NCBI GenBank assembly: GCA_028278555.1
Contig: JANQEA010000059.1
Span: forward strand, 1-50,452
Direction: 5' to 3'
Source: Candidatus Bipolaricaulota bacterium
GTDB taxonomy: Bacteria > Bipolaricaulota > Bipolaricaulia > UBA7950 > UBA9294
Length of the DNA: 50,452 nucleotides
Position numbers and translations under genes: made by a program. Numbering within the stretch: the stretch's first letter is position 1; each line of letters opens with the position of its first letter. A model generated the notes under the pieces. It saw only the letters and a program-made list of their open reading frames with translations, made no database searches and had not been told where the DNA came from. Below, piece after piece: positions 9,101 through 17,041 of this stretch.

Positions 9101-10479
9101 GCAAACGACAGCGGATCCTTTTCGAAGATCCGGTAGGTCTCCTCCGACCACACGAGGAGGTCGGCTCCTACATCGAGAACCCAGTGGCCGAGGTGCGCGA
9201 TCTCCTGGGCTTCTTTCAGCCGGCGTTCGCTTTCGGCGCGCGCAGCTTCGGCCCGCTTCCGCCCGGTGATCCGCTGACCGTAGACGGACACGTACCCTTC
9301 GTCGCGGATCGGCGCGAAGGTCAGAAGGTAGACCTCGTCCGGCGTGTCAACCTCTGTGGACTCGCGCTGCCCGGTCGAGAGGACCCGCTGGACGAGTTCG
9401 AGACACTCCCCACGCACGCGCCGCTCGTCGCACTCCTCGCGCGCTGCAAGGACCGGGCGCGAGGCGTCGTTCATGTAGAGGACTTCCCCGTCACCGGCGA
9501 TTCGCATCACCGGGCCCGGGTTCTCGTCCGGGAACCGGGCCATGCTTCGGATCTCGGCCTCCGCCCGCCGCCTCGCAGTGAGGTCTCGCGCCACCCCAAG
9601 CAAGAGACGATCGCCGTCAAGCGTCATCGGATTGAGTCGGATTTCCACGGGCCGTCGGCCCCCGTCCTTGCGGCAGAGTTCGTCCTCGACGGTCCGCGCA
9701 CCTCCCGCCGGCATGCTGTTCCATGCCTCGGCAAACTGCGCTTCGGTTGGCCCGACGGCGCTGAGGTCGAACACAGACATCGACAGGAGTTCCTCGCGCG
9801 AAAACCCGGTCAGCAAAGAGGCGGCTCGGTTGACGTCGACCAGTCGGCCGTCGGGTGCAGAGACGAAGATTCCGTCATCGGTCGTCTCGGCCATTGTCCG
9901 GTACCGCGTCTCCGAGTCCTGGAGCGACGCATGCGCCGCGATCCGCTGTTCGACGTCCCCCTCGAGCTCACGTTTCGCCCGTTCGAGCTCAAGGACCTTC
10001 GCCTCGAGCTTCGCGACCAGCCTCTCGGAGTAGGTCTTCAGGACCTCCGCCTCATCCTGCGCCACCCTCTGAGGATCCCGCGATGGCTCGGCGAGCACCT
10101 CCTCGATGATCTTCACGAGTTCGGCCGGCTCCGTCGGCTTGTGAAGGAATCGCACCGCGCCGAGGCTCACGGCGAATTCCGCGTCCTCCGCGTCCGTGTA
10201 CGTCGAGGTGTAGAAGACGAAGGGGATGCTCTTGAGCTTCTCGTCATGAACCCACTCACGGCAGAGCGTGAACCCGTCCATCACCGGCATCAGTCCGTCG
10301 GAGATGACCAGATCCGGCGGGGAGGCCTTCGCCCGCTCAAGCGCTTCCCTACCGTTGCCCGCTTCCTCGACCGACGCGCCGATGGTTGCGAGGATCTCCC
10401 GCAGCAGATAGCGATCCTGGACGTTGTCGTCGACGATCAGAATCCGTGGGGCGCCCCGGCTGCGCTCGTTCGCCATCAT
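6124..10479 (-). CDS. Hybrid sensor histidine kinase: N-terminal receiver, about eight PAS domains, HisKA, HATPase
   Basis: 1,451 residues from the ATG at 10479 (MMANERSRGAPRILIVDDN); longer readings add only Cys/Arg-rich residues with no domain. Receiver about 12-130 with D61 (ISDGLMPVMDG), then a coiled coil, then about eight PAS units recognisable by ESE.RYR, GF..EEL and DITERK boundaries. HisKA has H1220 in MSHELRTPLN. The ATPase domain has an N-box (NLLSNAVKFT), DSGIGI, an F-box and GTGLGLAL. No membrane helices are seen, so it is a cytosolic sensor. The N-terminal receiver and following coiled coil closely match those of the HD-GYP gene at 17028, evidence of domain shuffling. It heads the minus operon. 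Signals are unknown; one PAS unit (NPKFSETTGYTPEEVYG) resembles redox- or light-type PAS cores. Confidence 0.92.
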   Translation of the reverse strand: MMANERSRGAPRILIVDDNVQDRYLLREILATIGASVEEAGNGREALERAKASPPDLVISDGLMPVMDGFTLCREWVHDEKLKSIPFVFYTSTYTDAEDAEFAVSLGAVRFLHKPTEPAELVKIIEEVLAEPSRDPQRVAQDEAEVLKTYSERLVAKLEAKVLELERAKRELEGDVEQRIAAHASLQDSETRYRTMAETTDDGIFVSAPDGRLVDVNRAASLLTGFSREELLSMSVFDLSAVGPTEAQFAEAWNSMPAGGARTVEDELCRKDGGRRPVEIRLNPMTLDGDRLLLGVARDLTARRRAEAEIRSMARFPDENPGPVMRIAGDGEVLYMNDASRPVLAAREECDERRVRGECLELVQRVLSTGQRESTEVDTPDEVYLLTFAPIRDEGYVSVYGQRITGRKRAEAARAESERRLKEAQEIAHLGHWVLDVGADLLVWSEETYRIFEKDPLSFAPSYETFLAAVHPDDREAVAAAWSAALEGEPYRLEHRVLVEDGVKWVRTQARMELAEDGHVLRGVGTIADITESRVAEIARRESEERLRSIIEQSIDGIVLVDSEGVVVEWNRGQERITGIPAAEARGKPFWEVQYQAMPSENRAAHLLGVLREATETMLGGGTPPWDGRFMELEIERPDGESRTIQVGAFRIELPDRAMMGSVTRDITEQKQAEDELRAHRENLERLVAERTEAMNTAIEAANAAMFRRNLSTDRVEHDDRWYEMIGIAKEEFEGTFAAWRRLVHPDDLPDAEARIAEALASRRNDLTHEYRILRPDGEVRHIESHSRFLRDETGKPTATVGMTIDITERRKADAALRENEAYLRTLIESMPIDLFSIDRDLRYTMQSPASRASLGDVVGKRIADVDVPQELGVRWIEQQHRVLNGESLRQESELRTSDGTMRTYLTQLAPVRVGDEIIASIGTSMDITERKETERELKGAKALAEDAAADARRFRLLADASGLGIGMARPDGQVVYANPALLSYIGEPDVEAVSRHAFREYYDADSQVRIRDEILPALLDRGQWQGELRLVSRDGTERPTLDNFFAIRDEAGNPILICDVITDLTEQKAAEARLRKLSQAVQGSPASVVITDVDGRIEYVNPKFSETTGYTPEEVYGRNPRLLKAGDQPESFYRGLWETILSGGEWRGEFCNKKKDGELYWELASISPIRGEHGGITHFVAIKEDITERKHAAWELEQATRDAEAANQAKSEFLANMSHELRTPLNAVIGFSEVLQDGTFGELNDRQQRYVGNILDSGRHLLALINDILDLSKVEAGKMELQLGDVDVSRTLFESLVFVQESAQRHRIHLQTTLSDDVNASTVRADERKLKQILYNLLSNAVKFTADGGTVEIAGELRDEELRIRVSDSGIGIAPEHLQRVFDEFEQIDSSYAKPQQGTGLGLALTRRMVELHGGRIWAESEGEGKGSAFTFTIPLMQRETEEGDRTDDS

Positions 10480-11003
10480 GCCCCCCACGGGTTGCGGCCG
10501 GCAGTCGACACGGCAGGACGACCGCGCACTTTCCTCGAGTTGGGCGAGGCCGTCAACGCCACACCTGGTTGTCCCCCTCGCCGGCGCACATCCATGTTTG
10601 GTCCCTCCGTTCGCTGGTCCTCTCGTGCACCGGAGAAAACAGCAAATCATCCTACAAGCAGTTGGGCACCGAATGCAAGACGACAACGCAAAACGCTCTT
10701 GCTACCGGTTCGTGCTGTTGACAACCCCCACGCCACGAACTACGGTAGATCCGACGTGTTGATAAGTGCGTGGACGCTCAGGTGATCGATCTCATCCTCA
10801 CCTACCGCGTTGTCGAAACGGATGCTCTGTCCTGTGCGTCCGAAGGGAGCGCTGCCCATGGGACAGCCGTTGCACAAGAAGGCGTCCATCCCCTGTGATC
10901 CCGGTGGAGCGGAGAAGTCACGAGCTCCCTCCTTCGCGAAGAGGCGCCCTCCGAATCCTGCAGCGGCAAGATCGTCGTTCGTCTTGGACCGGGACGGAGA
11001 ACA
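10480..11003. other. 524-bp divergent intergenic region between the two kinase operons
   Basis: No convincing gene; open frames here have poor composition and no ribosome-binding site. The plus strand has TTGACA (10718-10723), a 17-bp spacer and TACGGT (10741-10746), a weak sigma70-like pair that would give a leader of about 250 nt for the kinase at 11004. The minus strand has TTGCAT (10673-10678), an 18-bp spacer and TAGGAT (10649-10654), usable for the kinase at 10479. This is the obvious place for shared control of the two operons. Local AT content is higher around 10630-10760 than in the flanking genes. Confidence 0.4.
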
Positions 11004-14000
11004 ATGAGTGCGACACTGCTGTTCGCGCTCCAGATGCTCATCTACTCCGCATGCCCATTCGCGCTGGCGACCCTCCGAAGCAGCGTGCGTGCGACGGCGT
11101 TCTATGTCCTCATTGCCATCTACCTGGTCATCGGAGGGTTCTTGGGTGCGGTCTATTCCTTTCCACTCCTCGGGTCGGTCAACATCTCCGGCGGCAATCT
11201 GGCCTACGGAGCATTCATGATGACGGCCGTTCTGTTCGTGATCGTCGAGAAGAAGATTCGAGTTCTTCGGAACGTGATCTGGCTCGTGATCGGCGTCAAC
11301 CTCTTCAAGCTGGCCTTCTTCTCCACGATCTCGTGGGCACTCCGGAACCAGATCGTGCTCAACCCCAACAACACCTCATTCGCCGTCTTCCGGACTTCAG
11401 TCTTCTTCGTTCTCCTGGGAGGAGCGCTGATCGTGCTGGAGCTTCTCCTGTTCGTGATCGTCTTCGAGCAGCTCAAGAAGCGAATCACCAACGTCGTTGC
11501 GCTGAGCCTTTCCTTTGTGGCCGTCTTTCTCCTTGTGCTTTGCTTCGACGGGATTCTCTTCCCGACGATCGCCTTCGGCTTCTCTCCCCAACTGGTCGAC
11601 ATCGTCATCGGAGGCGTCGGAGGAAAACTCGTCATGGGCTCGGCGTATGCCGTTCCCATACTCCTCTTCCTCGGTCTCTTCAAGCGTAGGCTCGTCGCCT
11701 ACGCCGCGGATCCCGTGCTGCGTCCGCGCTGGTGGCGCGTGCCGGAGTCGGAACTCCAGGCGGAGCTCCGGGCCAAAGAGGAGGCGCTGCGAGAGAGCGA
11801 GCGGGCGCTAACGACGCTAATGAGCAACCTGCCTGGGATGGCGTTCCGATGCCAAATCGACGCGAACTGGACGATGGAGTTCGTCAGCGACGGATGCGAG
11901 GCCCTCACCGGCTATCCGGCCGCCGACCTGGTCGAGGGTCAGCGGATCACCTTCGCGCAGATCGTCCACCCCGACGACCGCGAGCGCGCCAGCGAGGAGG
12001 TCCAAGCGGCACTCCGCGAGGACAAATCGTTCCAACTCAGCTATCGAATCGTCACGGCGTCGGGCGAGGAGAAGACGGTCTGGGAACTGGGGCGAGGCGT
12101 GGTCGCGAACGACAGCTCGGTGATGCTCGAGGGGTTCGTCATGGACGTCACCGAACGCCTTCGCGCGATCGAGGCGCTTCGAGAGAGCGAAGAGCGCCTG
12201 CGGACCGCCCAGGAGGCAGGGCGGATCGGGGCGTGGGAATGGGATCTGTCAGCGAATACCTTCCACGTGTCGGACATGTTCGCTCGGATCCACGGGATGC
12301 GGAAGAACATCTACTCGCGAGATGAGATGCTCAGGCTCCTTCTCCCGGAGGACGTTGCCATGATCGACGAGGCGTTCCGGCGAACGATGGAGGAGGGCCA
12401 ACTCTACGACATGGAACACCGGATCATCCGGGAGAACGACGGAGAGATCCGATGGGTGCACGGGCGCGGCGACCTCAGGCGGAACGAGTCCGGAGAACCG
12501 ATCGCAGTCACCGGCACGTCGATCGACGTGACCGATCGGAAGAAGGCGGAACTCGCGCTCCGCGAGAGCGAGCGAAGCCTGGCCTATGCGCAGCAACTCG
12601 CCCACCTCGGCAATTGGGTCTGGGACGTGAAGAGCGGAGAGGTCTCGTGGTCCGACGAGGTCTACCGGATCTTCGGACTCGATCCGGCCACCTTCCGCCC
12701 GAATGTCGACTCGGTGATGGAGCGGTTCCATCCGGACGATCGGCGTACCCACGAGACGGTGATGGCCGAGGCGATCGCCCATCGCGAACAATACACGTTC
12801 GAGGCACGCATCCTACGCCCGGATGGACACGAACGGATTGTCTTCTCTACGTCGGAAGGGCATCACAACGAGACCGGCGACCTCGTGCGCATCTCGGGGA
12901 CGGTGCAAGACATCACCGAACGGAAGCAGATCGAGGAGCAGCTGCGGTTCACCCAGTTCGTCGTCGACCGAGCCTCCGTCGCCGCCTACTGGTCGACGCC
13001 CGACGGTCGATTCGTCTACGTGAACGACGCCGCCTGTCGATCCCTCGGCTATTCGCGGGAGGAGCTGCTCTCTATGACGGTGCACGACATCGACCCCGCG
13101 TTCCCGCCGGAGATCTGGCCCGACCACTGGCGTAGGATCCGCGAGCGCGGCTCATTCGCGATCGAGTCGCGCCACCTGCGAAAGGACGGATCGACCTTTC
13201 CCGCCGAGATCACCGTGAACCACGTTCGATTCGGGGGAGAGGAGTTCAACTGCGCCTTCGTCGAGGACATCACCGATCGCAAGGAAGCGGAGATCGCGCT
13301 TCGTGAAAGCGAGGCGAAGTACAAAAGGGTCTCGGACAACTCGCCCGCCGTTCTCTACCAGTACTTGATGACTCCGGACAGCCGGTTCTCCTTCCCGTAC
13401 GTGAGCGACATCGTCGAGGACGTCCTTGGTGTCACCGCCGAAGAGGCCATGAAGAATCCCATGAAGCTTCTCGGCACAATCCACCCCGACGACCGGGAGA
13501 TGTTCCAACAGGGCATCGAGAGAGCCGCCACAAGCCTCGAGTCCTTCCCACTCGTCTTCCGATGCATCAAAGACGGAGACGTGATCTGGATCGAGGCGCG
13601 TGGGATGCCGACGCCGCTCGAGGACGGAGGCATCCTGTGGGACGGATTCCTGATTGACATCACCGAACGCAAGCAGGCCGAGCAACAGCTGCGAGCAAGT
13701 GAGGAACTCCTCCGTGAAGCGCAGCAGATCGCCCACATCGCACACTGGACCTTCGATCCGGCAACGGGCATGCCCTGGTGGTCGGAGGAGCTGTACAGGA
13801 TCTACGGGCGCGACCCGGCCGACGGGCCGCTGCCGTACTCCGAGCACCCCAAGCTTGTCCACCCGGACGATTGGGACTGGTTCGACGCCACCGTTCAGGC
13901 CACAGCCAAGAGCGGGGAGCCCTTCGACATCACGCTGCGCATCCTGCGCCCCGACGGGAGTGTTCGCTACATCAACTCCATCTGTCAGCCGATCACAGAC

Positions 14001-16652
14001 GACACGGGGGCCGTGATCGAAATGCGTGGCACGATACAGGACGTCACCGAGCGCGAGCGCGCTGCGAACGCGCTCAAGGCGAGCGAAGGGCAGTTCCGCA
14101 GTCTCTACGAGAACTCACCGTTTGGGATCCTTCTTTGCGAGATCCTTCGGGACAAGGACGGCAGAGCCGTCGATTTCATCCATCTCGAGGCGAACGACGC
14201 GACAGCGCGGCACACCGGCTTCAAGAAGACAGATCTCGTCGGGAAGAAAGCGTCCGAGCTGGTCGATCCGGAGACTCAGGTCGCTCTGACGGAGAAGTAC
14301 GACCTGGTTGTCAGAACCGGCCGGCCGATCGACTACATCCAGTACTTCGACGTCTATGAGAAGACCCTGCAGGTAACCGTCTTCCCCCTCGCGGGCGATC
14401 GCTTCATCATCAACTTCATCGATGTCACCGAGCAGAACCGGGTGGAAGAGGCCCTCAAGACCAGTGAGAGGCAGTATCGCTTGCTCACAGAAAACTCCCG
14501 CGATGTGATCTTCAGGACGAGGATTTCCGACGGCGCATACGAGTACGTCAGCCCATCCACCACAACGGCCTTTGGCTATGATCCTGAGGACTTCTACGAG
14601 AACCCGCAGCTACTGCTGGAAATGCTTCAGGAAGGATGGGAGTCCTACTTCCGGGAGAAGTGGTCCGAGATACGTGCCGGGGAGCGCCCTCCAAGCTACG
14701 AGTTCCCGATCGTCCACAGGAGCACGGGTGAAACACGATGGATGCTCCAAAGCAATGTCTGGATCACCGACGAGCACGGCGAGCTGGTCGCCCTGCAGGG
14801 AAGAGTCTCCGACATCACCCAACGCAAGCACGCCGAATCGACCCTGCAGGACCGGGTCCGGGAACTCGCCGCGCTCCACGACCTTGGGCTGAACATGAGT
14901 CGAAGCTTGGCCCTGAGAGACGTCGGGCAGGCGGCCATCGACGGTGCCGTCGCAGCGGTGGAGCCCGACCTGGCATTGCTCTTCCTGCGGGAAGGGCAGG
15001 ACCTGGTTCTGACAAGCGCCGGCCCGGAGGACTCCGGACTGGAGCACGATGCCCCGCCCGTCCATCGCCTCGGGGAATGCCTCTGCGGATTGGCCGTAGC
15101 CGAGGGCGGCGGCGTCTATTCGCTCGACATCCGAGAGGACCCGCGGTGCACGTGGACAGAGTGCAAAGTCGCCGGCGTACGCTCCTTCGCCGCTCTTCCG
15201 TTGCAGAGCGGCGATGAGGTGATCGGCGTTCTCGGCCTGGCGTCCACAACGAAGCGCGACTTCGAGGCTCAGCGATCGTTCCTCGAGACCCTGGCCAACG
15301 AGACCGCCCGCGGGATCCAGAACGCGTTGCTCTATGAAGAAGTGACAGCCCACGGCGTGGAGCTGGAGCTTCGCGCGGCGGAACGCGAGCTGTTGTACGC
15401 GCTCGCCCAACTCACCGAACAGCGATTGTCCGTGCTCGATCTCATGGAGCGTGTCACGAAGCTCCTGGCCGACGCGCTCCGTCCGGACGCGACGATGCTC
15501 TACGAGGTCGTGGACGATCGTCTCAAGCTCCGAGCATCCACGCCGCAAGACGATCGAACGGCGCGCCTCGGCAGCGAGGTGAAGCAGTGCGGAGAGTGCC
15601 TGTGCGGCCTCGCGGCGAGCGAGGGCAGGGCGCTCTACTCCAGCAACATGGCGGGGGATCCCCGCGTCACGCACGAAGTGTGTGTGGAGGCCGGCATCCG
15701 ATCGTTCGCCGCGCTGCCACTCGTCATCCGTGGCGCGGTCGTCGGCGTGATCTCACTCGCCTCGCGGTCAGAGCGAGACTTCGAGTCGGAAGCGAGCTTT
15801 CTCAAGACGGTGGCCAAGCAGGCGTCGGCCGTGTTGGAGAACACCGAGCTCCGAGAGGCCGCGGAACGGTACACAGAGGAACTCGAAGGGAGGGTGGCCG
15901 AGCGAACCTCGGAACTGGCTGCAGCGAAGGACCGTGCCGAGTCCGCCGATCGGCTCAAGTCGGCATTCTTGTCGACGATGTCGCATGAGCTGCGGACACC
16001 GCTCAACTCGATCCTCGGGTTCACCGGCATCCTCCTCCAGGGCCTTGCCGGCCCGTTGAGCGCGGAGCAGGAGAAGCAGCTCGGGATGGTCCGCACCAGT
16101 GCGGCACACCTTCTGTCGTTGATCAACGACGTACTCGATATCTCGAAGATCGAGGCCGGCGAGATCCGCCCAACCTTCGCGCCCTTTCCGATGTCCGAGG
16201 CCGTCGAGGGCGTGGTCGCCTCGTTGACGCCCCAGGCCGATGAACGGGGGCTCGCCCTCGAAACTCGGATCGCCGCCGACGTCGCGATCGTGCATAGCGA
16301 CCGCCGCCGCGTCGATCAGATCCTCACCAACCTGATCGGGAACGCGATCAAGTTCACGGATGAGGGAGGGATTCGCGTTGAGTGCGAGTCGATCGAAGAC
16401 CGGATCACCGTCCGCGTGCGCGACACCGGCATCGGGATCCACGCCGAGGATCTCGAGCGGCTGTTCGAGCCGTTCGCGCAGCTGAACAGCGGCTTGGACA
16501 GGCCCCACGACGGGACCGGCCTCGGCCTCGCCATCTCGCAGCGATTGGCGAAGCTTCTCGGCGCGACGATCCGAGCCGAGAGCGAGGGCCTGGGAAAAGG
16601 GAGCCTTTTCACGTTCGAACTGCCGATCGAGAGGCCGCAGGAGGACGTATGA
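11004..16652 (+). CDS. Membrane-bound sensor histidine kinase with 7-TM head, about eight PAS and two GAF domains
   Basis: 1,882 residues; ATG with GGAGA upstream. Residues 1-240 form seven hydrophobic segments with short loops, unlike a classical two-helix periplasmic sensor. The last helices (CFDGILFPTIAFGF, IGGVGGKLVMGSAY) faintly recall VUT/queuosine-precursor-transporter-like folds, so the head may bind a small ligand in the membrane. PAS units begin near residues 268, 393, 520, 643, 767, 898, 1026 and 1152. Two GAF domains follow (about 1284-1440 and 1460-1600), both containing GECLCGLA. HisKA has H1661 (MSHELRTPLN), and the ATPase domain has NLIGNAIKFT, DTGIGI and GTGLGLAI. The stop overlaps the next start as ATGA. 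It phosphorylates the small receiver and probably the HD-GYP regulator downstream. Confidence 0.92.
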   Translation: MSATLLFALQMLIYSACPFALATLRSSVRATAFYVLIAIYLVIGGFLGAVYSFPLLGSVNISGGNLAYGAFMMTAVLFVIVEKKIRVLRNVIWLVIGVNLFKLAFFSTISWALRNQIVLNPNNTSFAVFRTSVFFVLLGGALIVLELLLFVIVFEQLKKRITNVVALSLSFVAVFLLVLCFDGILFPTIAFGFSPQLVDIVIGGVGGKLVMGSAYAVPILLFLGLFKRRLVAYAADPVLRPRWWRVPESELQAELRAKEEALRESERALTTLMSNLPGMAFRCQIDANWTMEFVSDGCEALTGYPAADLVEGQRITFAQIVHPDDRERASEEVQAALREDKSFQLSYRIVTASGEEKTVWELGRGVVANDSSVMLEGFVMDVTERLRAIEALRESEERLRTAQEAGRIGAWEWDLSANTFHVSDMFARIHGMRKNIYSRDEMLRLLLPEDVAMIDEAFRRTMEEGQLYDMEHRIIRENDGEIRWVHGRGDLRRNESGEPIAVTGTSIDVTDRKKAELALRESERSLAYAQQLAHLGNWVWDVKSGEVSWSDEVYRIFGLDPATFRPNVDSVMERFHPDDRRTHETVMAEAIAHREQYTFEARILRPDGHERIVFSTSEGHHNETGDLVRISGTVQDITERKQIEEQLRFTQFVVDRASVAAYWSTPDGRFVYVNDAACRSLGYSREELLSMTVHDIDPAFPPEIWPDHWRRIRERGSFAIESRHLRKDGSTFPAEITVNHVRFGGEEFNCAFVEDITDRKEAEIALRESEAKYKRVSDNSPAVLYQYLMTPDSRFSFPYVSDIVEDVLGVTAEEAMKNPMKLLGTIHPDDREMFQQGIERAATSLESFPLVFRCIKDGDVIWIEARGMPTPLEDGGILWDGFLIDITERKQAEQQLRASEELLREAQQIAHIAHWTFDPATGMPWWSEELYRIYGRDPADGPLPYSEHPKLVHPDDWDWFDATVQATAKSGEPFDITLRILRPDGSVRYINSICQPITDDTGAVIEMRGTIQDVTERERAANALKASEGQFRSLYENSPFGILLCEILRDKDGRAVDFIHLEANDATARHTGFKKTDLVGKKASELVDPETQVALTEKYDLVVRTGRPIDYIQYFDVYEKTLQVTVFPLAGDRFIINFIDVTEQNRVEEALKTSERQYRLLTENSRDVIFRTRISDGAYEYVSPSTTTAFGYDPEDFYENPQLLLEMLQEGWESYFREKWSEIRAGERPPSYEFPIVHRSTGETRWMLQSNVWITDEHGELVALQGRVSDITQRKHAESTLQDRVRELAALHDLGLNMSRSLALRDVGQAAIDGAVAAVEPDLALLFLREGQDLVLTSAGPEDSGLEHDAPPVHRLGECLCGLAVAEGGGVYSLDIREDPRCTWTECKVAGVRSFAALPLQSGDEVIGVLGLASTTKRDFEAQRSFLETLANETARGIQNALLYEEVTAHGVELELRAAERELLYALAQLTEQRLSVLDLMERVTKLLADALRPDATMLYEVVDDRLKLRASTPQDDRTARLGSEVKQCGECLCGLAASEGRALYSSNMAGDPRVTHEVCVEAGIRSFAALPLVIRGAVVGVISLASRSERDFESEASFLKTVAKQASAVLENTELREAAERYTEELEGRVAERTSELAAAKDRAESADRLKSAFLSTMSHELRTPLNSILGFTGILLQGLAGPLSAEQEKQLGMVRTSAAHLLSLINDVLDISKIEAGEIRPTFAPFPMSEAVEGVVASLTPQADERGLALETRIAADVAIVHSDRRRVDQILTNLIGNAIKFTDEGGIRVECESIEDRITVRVRDTGIGIHAEDLERLFEPFAQLNSGLDRPHDGTGLGLAISQRLAKLLGATIRAESEGLGKGSLFTFELPIERPQEDV

Positions 16653-17041
16653 AACGCACGATCTTGGTGATCGAGGACAACGAACAGAACCTCTACCTGT
16701 TCACGTACCTGCTGAAGAAGGCCGGCTACGACATCGTCCAGGCACGAGACGGCGCGGCAGGCGTCGAGGCGGCCATCCGGCGGACACCGGACCTGATCCT
16801 CCTCGACATTCAGCTCCCGGAGATGGACGGGTACACCGTCTTCCGAGAACTCCAGGCCCGCCCGGAGTTGCGGGCCGTTCCGGTCGTCGCCGTGACGTCG
16901 TACGCGATGCCCGGTGATCGGGAGCGGATGCTGGAGATGGGCTTCTCCGGATACTTCGCGAAGCCGATCGATCCCAATGCATTCCCAGAAGATCTGAAGC
17001 CGCTCTTCGATGTGCAAAGGGGCACCGATGCCAGCGAGTGA
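16649..17041 (+). CDS. Stand-alone receiver (DivK-like)
   Basis: 130 residues starting at the ATG that overlaps the kinase stop by 4 bp (ATGA), with GGAGGA just upstream. Single receiver: E9-D10, phosphoacceptor D53 (LILLDIQLPEMDG), switch region VAVTSYAM, and Lys in YFAKPID. It is the counterpart of the receiver at 5748-6134 and probably relays phosphate between the 1,882-residue kinase and the HD-GYP regulator, whose start overlaps its 3' end by 14 bp. The same strand is open for another 89 codons upstream, but those lie inside the kinase gene and encode no domain. Confidence 0.92.
   Translation: MKRTILVIEDNEQNLYLFTYLLKKAGYDIVQARDGAAGVEAAIRRTPDLILLDIQLPEMDGYTVFRELQARPELRAVPVVAVTSYAMPGDRERMLEMGFSGYFAKPIDPNAFPEDLKPLFDVQRGTDASE

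Noticed and set aside
9067..10785. Plus-strand open frame of about 570 codons opposite the soluble kinase
   Set aside because: Mirror of a kinase with all motifs; low-complexity product and no ribosome-binding site.
10480..11003. A small gene in the divergent kinase gap
   Set aside because: Short open frames there are Arg/Ser/Pro-rich, lack ribosome-binding sites and overlap the kinase starts.
17010..17027. ATG at 17010 as the start of the receiver-PAS-HD-GYP gene
   Set aside because: The ATG at 17028 has AAAGGGG at proper spacing, and the receiver begins right after it.
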